Source: an uncultured Clostridia bacterium (lineage in GTDB: Bacteria > Bacillota > Clostridia > Oscillospirales > SIG627). Taken from it: a DNA stretch of 64,000 bases. Under the pieces are notes generated by a model. It was not told where the DNA came from. It saw nothing but the letters and a program-made list of their open reading frames with translations, and did no database searches. The first letter of the stretch is position 1; each line of letters begins with the position of its first letter. Positions 16,521 through 24,848 of the stretch are shown here, in pieces. The position numbers and the translations under genes were made by a program. Location: positions 1 to 64,000 of the forward strand of contig CANQBV010000002.1 of the NCBI GenBank assembly GCA_947589595.1. Direction: 5' to 3'.

Positions 16521-17459
16521 TCAGTCCCTCAATTCCTTTCCGGTCAGTTCCAGGAACACGTCGTTCAGCGTCGGACGTTCGGAAAAGATCTTGTGATAGC
16601 GGATTCCCTCTCTTTTGAGGATTTCGATCAGCTCTGCAAGATTGTTTTCCCCTTTCCGATAGGTGATCAGGAAAACGCCGTTCCGGTAGTTTGCTGCAAT
16701 CACATTCTCCTGTGCACGAATGGCGGCAAGCCCCGCTTCCTCCGGCTCTTCGGATTCCACGGTGATTTTTTCCTCCATCCCCGCCAGCCCCTTTAATTCA
16801 TCGGTGGTGCCGGAAGCCAGGATTTTGCCTTTATCGAGGATCATCACGCGGTCGCACAGGATTTCCACTTCCTCCATATAATGCGTGGTGTAAACAATGG
16901 TTGCACCCGCGTCGCGCAGTTTTTTAATGCCGTCCAGAATATGGTTGCGGCTTTGGGGATCCACTGCCACCGTCGGTTCATCCAGGAAAATCAGGTTGGG
17001 CTTGTGCGCGATCCCACAGGCGATATTCAGTCGTCTCAAAAGACCGCCGGATAATTTTTTGGGGCGAAACTTTTTGAATTCTCCCAGTTTTACCAGCTCG
17101 ATCGCTTCTTCCACGTATTGGCGCCGCAACTTTTTATCGGCAATATACAGACCGCAAAAATAATCGATGTTTTCGTAAACGGTCAGTTCATCAAACACCG
17201 CCACTTCCTGAAAAACCACCCCGATGCGGGCTTTCAGGTCATAGGCGTCCGGCTTCATTTCCTCGCCGAAAATGCGGATACTGCCCGCGCTGAAATTCAG
17301 AAGCGACAAAATGCAGTTGATCGTGGTGGATTTTCCGCTTCCGTTCGGGCCAAGCAGTCCCAAAATTTCGCCTTCGCGAACCTCAAAAGAAAGGTCGTCT
17401 ACTGCTTTCAGATCTTTATACGCTTTGGTCAAATGCTCTACTTCAATGACGTTCTTCAT
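16521..17459 (-). CDS. ABC transporter ATP-binding protein
   Basis: Powers the two permeases encoded downstream. The 312-aa product shows Walker A GPNGSGKST, a Q-loop (VFQEVAVFDELTV), the signature LSGGLLRRLNIACGI, Walker B NLIFLDEPTVAVDP and a switch His (TTHYMEE). The extra C-terminal domain of about 90 residues (from about 220) is that of CcmA/DrrA-type drug-export ATPases. Its start lies inside the TetR gene (17-nt overlap), so synthesis is coupled to the regulator. Confidence 0.95.
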   Translation of the reverse strand: MKNVIEVEHLTKAYKDLKAVDDLSFEVREGEILGLLGPNGSGKSTTINCILSLLNFSAGSIRIFGEEMKPDAYDLKARIGVVFQEVAVFDELTVYENIDYFCGLYIADKKLRRQYVEEAIELVKLGEFKKFRPKKLSGGLLRRLNIACGIAHKPNLIFLDEPTVAVDPQSRNHILDGIKKLRDAGATIVYTTHYMEEVEILCDRVMILDKGKILASGTTDELKGLAGMEEKITVESEEPEEAGLAAIRAQENVIAANYRNGVFLITYRKGENNLAELIEILKREGIRYHKIFSERPTLNDVFLELTGKELRD

Positions 17460-18030
17460 TTTCTCCTCCTATTTCTTTCTGATACCCGACCGCCATTTCC
17501 CACACGGTGTGTTTCAGCAGATCGTATATTTCCTCTTGCGTAAGCCGTATGGTTTTCGTTGCCGCCAGGCAGGCAATACCGTGCGTAAAAATCCATACCT
17601 TGATATGGAATTTCTTTTGCTCCTCAAAACTGAAATGAAATTGCTGCTGTGCCGATTCAATGACCTGCGTAAACTCGTCGTCCTGTTCAATAAACCGCTC
17701 CACACTCAGACCGCTTTCCGTCATAAACAGGATCCTGAAAAATTCCGGATGCTCCTGGGCAAATTGAATATAGGAAAGACCTTTGGATAAATACGGCAGT
17801 TCCTTTTCCGGACAGCGCTCCATGGTTTCCCGATAACAGGCAAAAATTCGTTCAGTCACTTCCTTTTCCAGCTCCGTCATTGACGAAAAACAGGAAAAAA
17901 TCGGCTGCACGGAAGCCTTCAGCTCCCGGGCAATTTTCCGGGCGGCAAGCCCGGCCAGCCCCTCCTTTTCCACAATCGTCAGCGCTGCGCTGATGATATC
18001 TTCTTTCCCGTATTTTTTGGTCGGCGGCAT
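17443..18030 (-). CDS. TetR family repressor
   Basis: 195-aa regulator with an N-terminal helix-turn-helix (about 9-52: KYGKEDIISAALTIVEKEG, then ARKIARELKASVQPIF) and a helical ligand-binding C-terminal domain. The WVHG-like motif (KVWIFTHGIACLAA) places it near the TetR_C_13/WHG group. The ATG at 18030 has AAGGAG upstream; the frame is open eight codons further but those lie in the leader. It heads the ABC exporter operon and overlaps the ATPase gene. Palindromes across its own promoter (18047-18076) make autorepression likely. Confidence 0.9.
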   Translation of the reverse strand: MPPTKKYGKEDIISAALTIVEKEGLAGLAARKIARELKASVQPIFSCFSSMTELEKEVTERIFACYRETMERCPEKELPYLSKGLSYIQFAQEHPEFFRILFMTESGLSVERFIEQDDEFTQVIESAQQQFHFSFEEQKKFHIKVWIFTHGIACLAATKTIRLTQEEIYDLLKHTVWEMAVGYQKEIGGENEERH

Positions 18031-18046
18031 TGGGTTCTCCTTTTTA

Positions 18047-18076
18047 AATAACAATTGTTATATATCGATTGTTATT
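18047..18076 (-). promoter_or_regulatory. Candidate TetR operator
   Basis: AATAACAAT (18047-18055) and ATTGTTATT (18068-18076) are inverted copies 12 bp apart. The left copy is also part of a perfect 14-bp palindrome, ATAACAATTGTTAT (18048-18061). They overlap the -10 element and transcription start of the tetR promoter. Confidence 0.75.
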
Positions 18077-18102
18077 TTACATCGTTTTCTTTCTTTTGTC
18101 AA
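18074..18102 (-). promoter_or_regulatory. Promoter of the tetR-ABC exporter operon
   Basis: On the minus strand: TTGACA (18102-18097), 17-bp spacer, TAAAAT (18079-18074). A near-consensus promoter, as expected for a repressed operon. Confidence 0.85.
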
Positions 18103-18155
18103 GAGAAAAATTCATCCCGTGGTTTTAAAAAGCAATTTTATTCAGAAAAAATTCT

Positions 18156-18193
18156 GGTGTCGGAACCCCTTTCGAGAAAGGGGTTCCGACACC
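18156..18193. repeat. Hairpin repeat with CCTTTC/GAAAGG core
   Basis: 18-bp perfect inverted repeat (GGTGTCGGAACCCCTTTC and its complement) around GA. The centre matches the hairpin at 18493-18522, and the layout matches those at 37395-37420 and 63028-63057, so it looks like one member of a dispersed family. Confidence 0.75.
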
Positions 18194-18336
18194 TCCCGAA
18201 AGCTTTCAGAAAACGGAGTAAGATCATTTTTCGCTTTCTCCTTACAGATCGTGCCGGGTAGACTTAAACCTTTTCCTTGAGGAGTGCTTTCCGGGTGCTT
18301 CCGGTTTCCGCTTATTATATGGTTTCGCTCCATTGA

Positions 18337-18387
18337 GCCTTTCCCTTGAGGGCCTGCCCTTGGACGGCCGGTCTTCAAGGGAAAGCC
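18337..18387. repeat. Imperfect hairpin repeat (GCCTTTCCCTTGA arms)
   Basis: GCCTTTCCCTTGA (18337-18349) and TCAAGGGAAAGCC (18375-18387) form a nearly perfect stem around a GC-rich 25-nt loop. Same neighbourhood and style as the other hairpins here. Confidence 0.5.
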
Positions 18388-18417
18388 TAAAAATTTCAGA
18401 GCTCCGGTTTCTGAACA

Positions 18418-18476
18418 CCTCATCAGTCAGCTACCGCTGACAGCTTCCCCCTCAAGGGGAAGCCTCAGAGGGCCTC
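18418..18476. repeat. MITE-like dispersed repeat (CTCATCAGTCAGC... CTTCCCCCTCAAGGGGAAG)
   Basis: Contains two small hairpins: CAGC..TACC..GCTG near 18427-18442 and CTTCCCC..GGGGAAG near 18443-18462. From memory, near-identical elements are scattered through intergenic regions of gut Clostridia; in this window I see only one copy. No transposase is nearby. Confidence 0.5.
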
Positions 18477-18492
18477 AAAAGCTTTAGAAAGT

Positions 18493-18522
18493 CAAGGAAA
18501 CCTTTCTCGAAAGGTTTCCTTG
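18493..18522. repeat. Hairpin repeat preceding the tandem array
   Basis: CAAGGAAACCTTTC (18493-18506) and GAAAGGTTTCCTTG (18509-18522) form a perfect 14-bp stem around TC. The tandem repeats begin at its last base. Confidence 0.8.
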
Positions 18523-18633
18523 CGGGGCGCGGGGCGGAGCCCTGCATAAGCGGGGCGCGGGGCGGAGCCCTGCATAAGCGGGGCGCGGGGCGGAGCCCTG
18601 CATAAGCGGGGCGCGGGGCGGAGACCTGCATGG
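18522..18633. repeat. Four tandem copies of a 28-bp GC-rich unit
   Basis: The unit runs from GCGGGGCGCGGGGCGGAGCC to CTGCATAA. Copies are at 18522-18549, 18550-18577, 18578-18605 and 18606-18633. The first three are identical; the last has GAGACC for GAGCCC and ends CATGG. The unit resembles the GC-rich half of the gene-end repeats elsewhere in the window. Confidence 0.9.
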
Positions 18634-18644
18634 GCGCTGCACAA

Positions 18645-18676
18645 AAAAAGAAGGCAATTTGCATTGCCTTCTTTTT
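18645..18676 (-). terminator. Terminator of the S10-spc-alpha operon
   Basis: AAAAAGAAGGCAAT / ATTGCCTTCTTTTT, 14-bp stem with a 4-nt loop, just after the rplQ stop. On the minus strand it ends in a T-run. Confidence 0.9.
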
Positions 18677-18689
18677 GAAACGGTTTTGC

Positions 18690-19271
18690 TTATTCAGCCT
18701 TGGGTTCTTCCGCAGGAGCTTCCTCTGCTTTGGTTTCTTCTGCAGCGGGAGCTTCCTCCACTTTGGTTTCTTCCGCAGCAGGAGCTTCCTCTGCTTTCGG
18801 TTCTTCCGCGGGAGCGGTCTCTTCCGCGGGCTCAGCCTTTTCTTCTTTTGCTGCGGCTTTCTTGGCGGGCGCCTTTTTAGCGGGAGCCTTTTTCGTAGTT
18901 TTCTTTGCGGACTTTTTCTCTTCGGTTTCCACCGGCACCAGTTCCACCAGAGCCATTTCCGCAGCGTCGCCGCGGCGGGGGCCGAGAAGCAGTACTCTGG
19001 TGTAGCCGCCGTTACGGCCAGCGTAAGCGGGAGCAATTTCATCGAAGAGTTTCTTTACCACATCTTCCTTGGTGATAAAGGCAAGAGCCTGACGCTTAGC
19101 AGCGAGCGTATTCTTCTTGCCGAGGGTGATCATTTTTTCTGCAAGACTTTTCACTTCTTTTGCTCTGGTTACCGTGGTTTCCAATCTGCCTTTTTCCAGC
19201 AGGAAAGTCACCTGGCCGCGGAGCATGGAAATTCTGTGATCGGTCTTTCTGCCGAGTTTTCTTCCGGGCAT
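18690..19271 (-). CDS. rplQ: Ribosomal protein L17 (bL17) with a long repetitive C-terminal tail
   Basis: Large-subunit protein. Residues 1-115 are ordinary bL17 ([40 protein letters not shown]). The protein is 193 aa, about 70 more than usual. The tail first has Lys/Ala-rich steps ([16 protein letters not shown]), then an acidic Glu/Ala/Pro part with repeats of the type EETKxEEAPAA. Such tails occur in some Clostridia and are probably disordered on the ribosome surface. Last gene of the alpha operon, 34 nt after rpoA, followed by a terminator at 18645-18676. Confidence 0.96.
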   Translation of the reverse strand: MPGRKLGRKTDHRISMLRGQVTFLLEKGRLETTVTRAKEVKSLAEKMITLGKKNTLAAKRQALAFITKEDVVKKLFDEIAPAYAGRNGGYTRVLLLGPRRGDAAEMALVELVPVETEEKKSAKKTTKKAPAKKAPAKKAAAKEEKAEPAEETAPAEEPKAEEAPAAEETKVEEAPAAEETKAEEAPAEEPKAE

Positions 19272-19305
19272 TTCAATTTACCTCCTGATAATGATGGAGA
19301 AAGAA

Positions 19306-20256
19306 TTATTCATCGTCTTTCTTGAGATCGAAGCCCAAGGAGTTCAATTTTTGAATAACTTCTTCCAGTGATTTCTTTCCGAGGTTGCGGACTTTGATCA
19401 TGTCCTCCTCGCTGCGATTGATCAAATCTTCTACCGTATTGATTCCGGCGCGCTTCAGACAGTTAAATGCACGAACCGACATGTCAAGTTCCTCAATGGT
19501 CATCTCAAGGACTTTTTCCTTGATCGTTTCTTCCCTGTCTATCATGATCTCCGTCTTTTTCGCTTCGTCGGAGAGATCGATGAAGAGATTGAGATGTTCG
19601 TTGAGAATCTTGGCTGCGAGCGAAATGGATTCTTTGGCGGTAATGGTGCCGTCGGTCTGAACCTCGAGGGTCAGTTTATCGAATTCCATTCTGTCGCCGA
19701 CTCTGGCGTTGTCTACGATAAAATTCACTTTTTTGGCAGGAGAGAAGATTGAATCGGTATAGATGGTGCCGATCGCCGGTACACCGAGCGCTTTGTTTCT
19801 CTCGGAGGACACATAGCCTCTGCCGGTTTCGAAGGTGAGTTCCATGTAAAGCTTTGCGCCTTGGGCAACAGTGCAGAGATGCAGATCGGGATTCAGGATT
19901 TCGATATCCGAATCGCCTTTGATATCTGCCGCTGTAACCTCGCAATCGCCATGTACGTCAATCGCGCAAACTTTTGGTTGATTGGTGAAAAGCTTTGCGC
20001 GTATACTCTTGATATTGAGAATAATTTCGGGGACATCTTCTTTTACACCGGGAATCGTGGAAATTTCATGCAGGACGCCGTCGATTTTCACGCTGGTAAC
20101 CGCAACGCCGGGAAGCGAAGACATCAGGATCCGGCGCAGGGAGTTGCCAAGAGTCGTGCCGAAGCCGCGCTCCAGGGGTTCCACCTCAAACTTGCCGAAG
20201 GATCCGTCTTCAGACTGTTCTACGGTCGTAATACCCGGTCTTTCGATTTCTATCAT
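19306..20256 (-). CDS. rpoA: RNA polymerase subunit alpha
   Basis: Assembly platform of RNA polymerase. The 316-aa protein has the dimerising N-terminal domain (about 1-230, with [21 protein letters not shown]) and the C-terminal helix-hairpin domain (about 250-310, with [18 protein letters not shown] and [11 protein letters not shown]) that contacts UP elements and activators. Usual length. In the alpha operon between rpsD and rplQ, which ties polymerase supply to ribosome synthesis. Confidence 0.99.
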   Translation of the reverse strand: MIEIERPGITTVEQSEDGSFGKFEVEPLERGFGTTLGNSLRRILMSSLPGVAVTSVKIDGVLHEISTIPGVKEDVPEIILNIKSIRAKLFTNQPKVCAIDVHGDCEVTAADIKGDSDIEILNPDLHLCTVAQGAKLYMELTFETGRGYVSSERNKALGVPAIGTIYTDSIFSPAKKVNFIVDNARVGDRMEFDKLTLEVQTDGTITAKESISLAAKILNEHLNLFIDLSDEAKKTEIMIDREETIKEKVLEMTIEELDMSVRAFNCLKRAGINTVEDLINRSEEDMIKVRNLGKKSLEEVIQKLNSLGFDLKKDDE

Positions 20257-20281
20257 AATAACCTCCTTAAAATTTCAGGGA

Positions 20282-20911
20282 TTATTTGGAGTAAAGTTCG
20301 ACAATGAGCTGTTCGTCAATATCAAAGTCAATATCCTCGCGCTGAGGCATGGCAATGATTTTGCCTTTTGCATTCTCCTTATCAACTTCGATCCACTTCG
20401 GAATCAACTTTCCTTCGCTGCGCTCGATGAGAGATTTGATTTTCGGAAGGTCCTTTTTGGATTCCTTGATTGCAATTTCATCGCCCACTTTGAGCAGCAT
20501 GGAGGGGATATTCGCATTATTGCCGTTCACGGTGAAATGACCGTGGCGAACAAGCTGGCGAGCATCTCTGCGGCTTTCGGCGAGACCCATTCTGTAAACT
20601 ACATTGTCAAAGCGGCGTTCGATCATAACCAAAAGATTTACGCCGGACATCCCTTCCTGGGCGTCTGCCTTTTCGTAGTAGTTATGGAACTGGGTTTCAA
20701 GAATCCCGTAATATCTCTTGGTTTTCTGCTTTTCGCGGAGCTGAAGCCCGTATTCTTTCATCATTTTGGCGCGAGCGACACCGTGCTGTCCGGGGATTTT
20801 GCCACGACGGGTGATCGGGCACTTTTCGGAAAAGCATCTGTCGCCCTTCAAAAACATTTTAACGCCTTCTCTGCGGCATTGTCTGCACGCGGGGCCAGTA
20901 TATTTAGCCAT
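20282..20911 (-). CDS. rpsD: Ribosomal protein S4 (uS4), zinc-binding form
   Basis: Primary 16S rRNA binder that nucleates 30S assembly. The 209-aa protein has the N-terminal Cys pattern C-x2-C...C-x4-C (CRQC, CFSEKC) of the zinc-containing form and an S4 RNA-binding domain (about 95-160, with [22 protein letters not shown]). In many bacteria S4 represses the alpha operon; I did not identify an S4 target here. Between rpsK and rpoA. Confidence 0.98.
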   Translation of the reverse strand: MAKYTGPACRQCRREGVKMFLKGDRCFSEKCPITRRGKIPGQHGVARAKMMKEYGLQLREKQKTKRYYGILETQFHNYYEKADAQEGMSGVNLLVMIERRFDNVVYRMGLAESRRDARQLVRHGHFTVNGNNANIPSMLLKVGDEIAIKESKKDLPKIKSLIERSEGKLIPKWIEVDKENAKGKIIAMPQREDIDFDIDEQLIVELYSK

Positions 20912-20929
20912 AATTGACTCCTTTCTCGA

Positions 20930-21331
20930 TTATACGCGTCTTCTCTTGGGAGGACGGCAGCCATTGTGGGGGATCGGGGTAACGTCTTTGATCATGGTAA
21001 TCTCAAGACCGGCGGTCTGGAGAGCGCGGATCGCAGATTCTCTGCCCTGTCCCGGGCCTTTTACAAAAACTTCGACCGATTTCAATCCCTGCTCTACTGC
21101 CAGCTTGGCAGCGGTTTCGGCAGCGGTCTGCGCTGCGAAGGGAGTGGATTTCTTGGAACCCTTGAAGCCCATCTCGCCGGCGGAAGCCCAGGAAATAGCG
21201 TTGCCGTTGACATCGGTAAGAGTGATTATGGTGTTGTTATAAGTGGAACGGATATGCGCGGCGCCTTTTTCGATATTCTTCTTTTCGCGGCGCTTTTTAC
21301 CGACTCTCTTGGTTTTCGTAACTGCAGCCAT
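20930..21331 (-). CDS. rpsK: Ribosomal protein S11 (uS11)
   Basis: Platform protein of the 30S subunit near the mRNA exit. 133 aa, with [24 protein letters not shown] and the basic C-terminus [15 protein letters not shown]. The N-terminus has a Lys/Arg-rich extension ([18 protein letters not shown]) usual in Firmicutes. Twelve nt after rpsM. Confidence 0.98.
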   Translation of the reverse strand: MAAVTKTKRVGKKRREKKNIEKGAAHIRSTYNNTIITLTDVNGNAISWASAGEMGFKGSKKSTPFAAQTAAETAAKLAVEQGLKSVEVFVKGPGQGRESAIRALQTAGLEITMIKDVTPIPHNGCRPPKRRRV

Positions 21332-21342
21332 TTCTTTCTCCT

Positions 21343-21711
21343 TTACTTCTTCTTATTGGCAATGGTCTTCTTGGGACCTTTTCTGGTTCTCGCGTTGGTT
21401 TTGGTACGCTGACCTCTTACGGGAAGACCTTTGCGATGGCGGACCCCGCGATAGCAGCCGATATCGGTCATTCTCTTGATATCGTACGCGATGTTTCTGC
21501 GCAGATCGCCTTCAACGGTGTATTCGTTTTCCAGAATCTCACGGAGCTTTGCCACTTCGTCGTCGGTAAGATCCTTTACTCGGGTGTCGGGATTGATCCC
21601 GGTTTTGGCAAGAATCTTCCGGGAAGAGGTAAGACCGATACCAAAGATATAGGTAAGGCCAAACTCAACGCGCTTTTCTCTGGGAAGATCCACACCTGCT
21701 AAACGTGCCAT
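21343..21711 (-). CDS. rpsM: Ribosomal protein S13 (uS13)
   Basis: Head protein of the 30S subunit contacting P-site tRNA and, through its tail, the 50S. 122 aa, starts [20 protein letters not shown], contains a helix-two-turn-helix ([13 protein letters not shown]) and ends in the basic tail [17 protein letters not shown]. Normal length. Between rpmJ and rpsK in the alpha operon. Confidence 0.98.
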   Translation of the reverse strand: MARLAGVDLPREKRVEFGLTYIFGIGLTSSRKILAKTGINPDTRVKDLTDDEVAKLREILENEYTVEGDLRRNIAYDIKRMTDIGCYRGVRHRKGLPVRGQRTKTNARTRKGPKKTIANKKK

Positions 21712-21732
21712 ATCTTATTTCCTCCTATTGAA

Positions 21733-21846
21733 TTAACCTTGCTTTTGTTTATGCTTCGGGTTTTCGCAGATCACCATGACTTTGCCTTTTCTTTTGATGA
21801 TCTTGCATTTTTCGCAAATTTTTTTAACGGAAGGCTTAACTTTCAT
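21733..21846 (-). CDS. rpmJ: Ribosomal protein L36 (bL36)
   Basis: 37-aa zinc-binding large-subunit protein. It reads [20 protein letters not shown] and then [17 protein letters not shown], with the metal ligands C11, C14, C27 and H32. This is the zinc-containing C+ form. Located between infA and rpsM, the usual place. Confidence 0.96.
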   Translation of the reverse strand: MKVKPSVKKICEKCKIIKRKGKVMVICENPKHKQKQG

Positions 21847-21872
21847 TCTATTCTCCTCCAACTTTCGTGTGT

Positions 21873-22088
21873 TTACAGACGCCTGATAATTCTTCCGCGG
21901 CTGGGATCGTAGATACTGACTTCCACCAATACCCTGTCGCCGGGAATAATCCTGATATAGTGCTGCTGCATTTTGCCCGAAATATAGGCGAGTATCACCA
22001 TATCATTGGGAAGCTTTACTTTGCATGTGGCATTCGGAAGGGTTTCGACTACTTGCCCTTGGAATTCCATCACATCGTCTTTTGCCAG
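21873..22088 (-). CDS. infA: Translation initiation factor IF-1 with a non-AUG start
   Basis: OB-fold protein that binds the 30S A site during initiation. Typical IF-1 sequence follows [20 protein letters not shown], including [17 protein letters not shown] and the end [11 protein letters not shown]. No ATG or usable GTG/TTG lies at the start. Canonical IF-1 begins M-AKDD, and here the codon before AKDD is CTG (22088-22086), eight nt after AAAGGAG (22103-22097). Two ATT codons (22094 and 22091) are also well placed. A GTG at 22097-22095 overlaps the Shine-Dalgarno and is unlikely. From CTG the protein is 71 aa, against 72 in most bacteria. Confidence 0.9.
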   Translation of the reverse strand: MAKDDVMEFQGQVVETLPNATCKVKLPNDMVILAYISGKMQQHYIRIIPGDRVLVEVSIYDPSRGRIIRRL

Positions 22089-22142
22089 AATAATCACTCC
22101 TTTAATCTGGGCTTATCGATCCGGCAAAATACCGGAATGGTT

Positions 22143-22889
22143 TTACAGCTCGGTTAAAATGACAGCGCCGTCCTCTGTCACCGCGATGGTGTTTTCATAG
22201 TGAGCGGAAAGAGAACCGTCCATGGTTTTCACCGTCCAGCCGTCGTCCAGCTGGTAGACTTCTTTCCTGCCGGCGTTGATCATCGGCTCCACGGCGATCG
22301 TCATGCCGCTGTAAAGCCGGGGACCTTTGCCCGCGGTGCCGTAGTTGGGAACGCTCGGGTCTTCGTGGAGAGCCTCGCCTACCCCGTGGCCGACAAATTC
22401 ACGAACCACGGAAAACCCCGCCGCCTCCGCCGTTTTCTGCACGGCGGCGGAAATATCTCCCACGCGGCTGCCGCTGCGAACCGTGGCGATACCGTCGAAA
22501 AAGCTTTGTCGGGTGACTTCGATCAGTCTTTCGGCCTCGGCGGAGATTTTGCCGCAGGGAATAGTTCTGGCGCAATCCCCGTGGAAGCCGTTTAAGTAGG
22601 CTCCCACGTCAATGGAGACAATGTCGCCATCTTTGAGGATCTGCTTGCCGGGAATGCCGTGTATCACCGTATCGTTGACGCTGATACAGGAGCTTTTCGG
22701 GAAGCCGCCGTAGTTCAGAAAAGAAGGGGTTGCCCCGTGCTTTTCCATGTAGCGGCGGATGCGGGTGTCGATTTCCACAAGTGCAATTCCGGGAGCAATG
22801 ATGCTTGCTCCTTCGTAAAGCGCTTCGACCGTGAGTTTGCAGCTGTCTTTCATTTTAGCAAGCTGATTGGAATTTTTCAGTTTAATCAT
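22143..22889 (-). CDS. map: Methionine aminopeptidase, type I
   Basis: Removes the initiator Met from nascent proteins. 248 aa with the metal ligands in SIDVGAYLNGFHGDC (two Asp), the His in GHGVGEALHEDP, the Glu in AVEPMI and the last Glu in HYENTIAVTEDG. No N-terminal zinc finger extension, so class Ia. Starts eight nt inside the end of adk; infA follows. Confidence 0.98.
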   Translation of the reverse strand: MIKLKNSNQLAKMKDSCKLTVEALYEGASIIAPGIALVEIDTRIRRYMEKHGATPSFLNYGGFPKSSCISVNDTVIHGIPGKQILKDGDIVSIDVGAYLNGFHGDCARTIPCGKISAEAERLIEVTRQSFFDGIATVRSGSRVGDISAAVQKTAEAAGFSVVREFVGHGVGEALHEDPSVPNYGTAGKGPRLYSGMTIAVEPMINAGRKEVYQLDDGWTVKTMDGSLSAHYENTIAVTEDGAVILTEL

Positions 22890-23511
22890 GGCTCAACACA
22901 TTCAAAATTTCTTCTGTAATTGCTTCCACGGATTGCGTACCGTCTACAGTAGCTATTTTTTCCCTGTAGTAGCCGGCAACCGGCTCTGTCTGCGCGTGAT
23001 AGATCTTCAGCCGTTCGAGAACGGTTTCGGGGCTATCGTCGGCGCGGAGCGCAAGCTCGGTTCCGCAAAGATCGCACTTCCCTTCCACTTGCGGTTTTTG
23101 ATACACTGTGTGGTAAGTTGCCTGGCAATGCGGGCAGAATCTCCTGCCGGACATCCGCCGCACAATATCGGCATCGGGCACTACGATGTTGATGACCCGA
23201 TCAATAATGACGTGCGCCGATTCCAAAAACTGAGCCTGGGGCAGCGTGCGGGGAAAGCCGTCCAGAATAAAACCGTTTTCACAGTCCTTTTGTGTCAGTC
23301 TTTCCTGCACAAGCGCGACCATCAATTCATCCGGTACAAGCTTTCCCTTTTCGACGTAGCTTTGAAACTCTTTTCCCAAGGGAGAGCCGTTTGCAACGGC
23401 AGTCCGGATCAGCTGGCCGGTGGAAATCGCCGGGATATTACAAATTTCAGAAATTTTGGCTGCCTGGGTACCTTTTCCGGCACCAGGGGCTCCGAGAAAA
23501 ATCAGGTTCAT
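22882..23511 (-). CDS. adk: Adenylate kinase, zinc-LID type
   Basis: Converts ATP + AMP to 2 ADP. 209 aa with the P-loop GAPGAGKGTQ at the N-terminus, the AMP-binding part (PAISTGQLIRTA) and a LID domain with two Cys pairs (CPHC and CDLC), typical of Gram-positive zinc-containing enzymes. The ATG at 23511 directly follows the secY stop with only a weak Shine-Dalgarno, so translation is probably coupled to secY. The end overlaps map by eight nt. Confidence 0.97.
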   Translation of the reverse strand: MNLIFLGAPGAGKGTQAAKISEICNIPAISTGQLIRTAVANGSPLGKEFQSYVEKGKLVPDELMVALVQERLTQKDCENGFILDGFPRTLPQAQFLESAHVIIDRVINIVVPDADIVRRMSGRRFCPHCQATYHTVYQKPQVEGKCDLCGTELALRADDSPETVLERLKIYHAQTEPVAGYYREKIATVDGTQSVEAITEEILNVLSHD

Positions 23512-23512
23512 A

Positions 23513-24847
23513 TTAACCAAGGAATCCCTTATAGTGACGCATGGTGATTTGCGATTGCAGATCACGCACAGTTTCCAGAACAACGCCGACCACGATCAGC
23601 ATGGACGTACCGCCGAAAGTTACGCTGCCGAGATCCACACCGCCTACCAGAGAGGAGATGATGTTGATGATCATCGGGACTACGGCGATAAAGCCAAGGA
23701 AGAAAGCGCCGATCAGAGTGATCTTTTTCAGCGAATTCGAAATAAAGTCGCTGGTGGGCTTGCCGGGACGTAAACCGGGAATAAAGCCGCCATTCTTTTT
23801 GAGATTATTTGCCACTTCCACGGGATTAAAGGAAATCGCCAGATAGAAGTAGGAAAATGCAATGATCAGAAGCAGCTCAATCAAAACATAAACAATGCTG
23901 GTTGTGCTGAACAGGGAGAGAAATCCGTACCAGAAGGTTCCTTCTTCCGGGGTCTTGAAGAACATGGCGATCGTTGCGGGCAGCATGAGAATGCTGGAGG
24001 CAAAGATGATCGGCATAACGCCCGACATGTTCAGCTTGATCGGAAGGAAGGTGCTTTGGCCGCCGTACATTTTACGGCCGACAACACGCTTCGCGTACTG
24101 CACGGGGAGTCTTCTTTCAGACTCGGTCATAAAGACCACGAACGCAACGATCGCAACGCCGATCGCAAGGAACAGCGCATAGATCAGAATGGTTTGCGTT
24201 ACGTTTTTGAAATTCCAGCCGGAACCGGCAAGGTCCAGGGTATCAACAAAGCCTGTTACCATAGTAGGCAGCGAAGAAATGATATTGGCAAACAGGATAA
24301 TGGAAATGCCGTTTCCGATGCCGCTTTCATTGTTCTTTTCCGCCAGCCACATAATGAGGGCGGCGCCTGCGCAGTGACAGGCAACAATGACGATCGCGGA
24401 GAACCAACCGGGGTTGACAATGGCGTTCACACTCGAGCTGTTTAAGGTTACATAGTAGCCGTACGAGGTGAGAAGCGCGATTCCCACGGTGGTATATCTT
24501 GTGATTTGAGTGAGTTTCTTCTTTCCTTCCTCGCCGTCCTTGGACATTCTTTCCAGCGCCGGGATGGCAACGGTAAGAAGCTGGATGACGATGGAAGCGG
24601 TGATGTAAGGTGAAACCGAAAGTGCGAACAGCGTGGCTTTGGAAAATGAGTTACCGGACAGTATATTGAAATACTGAAGCATCGTACCGCTGGCAGAAGT
24701 GGAGAACCAGTTCTGAATCGCAGAGGTGTCGATGAAAGGAACGGGTAATACGCAGCCGATCCGGTAGAGAACGATGATCACAAAGGTGAAAATCATTTTC
24801 TTGCGGAGATCGGGAAGTTTCCAAGCGTTTGCAAATGTTTTAAGCAC
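23513..24847 (-). CDS. secY: Protein translocase channel SecY
   Basis: Central channel of the Sec translocon. 444 aa with ten predicted membrane helices, the plug region near the N-terminus (FIDTSAIQNWFS) and the ribosome/SecA-binding cytoplasmic loops (SERRLPVQYAKRVVGRKMYG and the loop with FIPGLRPGKPT). Follows rplO by one nt, the standard spc-operon position. Confidence 0.98.
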   Translation of the reverse strand: MLKTFANAWKLPDLRKKMIFTFVIIVLYRIGCVLPVPFIDTSAIQNWFSTSASGTMLQYFNILSGNSFSKATLFALSVSPYITASIVIQLLTVAIPALERMSKDGEEGKKKLTQITRYTTVGIALLTSYGYYVTLNSSSVNAIVNPGWFSAIVIVACHCAGAALIMWLAEKNNESGIGNGISIILFANIISSLPTMVTGFVDTLDLAGSGWNFKNVTQTILIYALFLAIGVAIVAFVVFMTESERRLPVQYAKRVVGRKMYGGQSTFLPIKLNMSGVMPIIFASSILMLPATIAMFFKTPEEGTFWYGFLSLFSTTSIVYVLIELLLIIAFSYFYLAISFNPVEVANNLKKNGGFIPGLRPGKPTSDFISNSLKKITLIGAFFLGFIAVVPMIINIISSLVGGVDLGSVTFGGTSMLIVVGVVLETVRDLQSQITMRHYKGFLG

Positions 24848-24848
24848 T

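Larger units (their letters stand above)
18031..18689. other. Repeat-rich intergenic region, no gene
   Basis: Besides the tetR control region and the rplQ terminator this spacer is filled with hairpins and repeats (18156-18193, 18337-18387, 18418-18476, 18493-18522 and tandem repeats at 18522-18633). Reading frames through it are low-complexity Arg/Pro/Lys translations of the repeats with no ribosome binding site. Confidence 0.75.

Noticed and set aside
18522-18633. CRISPR array
   Set aside because: The repeats are directly adjacent with no spacers, and no cas genes are present.
18452-19042. Minus-strand frame reading Lys/Arg/Pro-rich repeats through the tandem array and into rplQ
   Set aside because: It is out of frame with rplQ and only translates low-complexity DNA and repeats.
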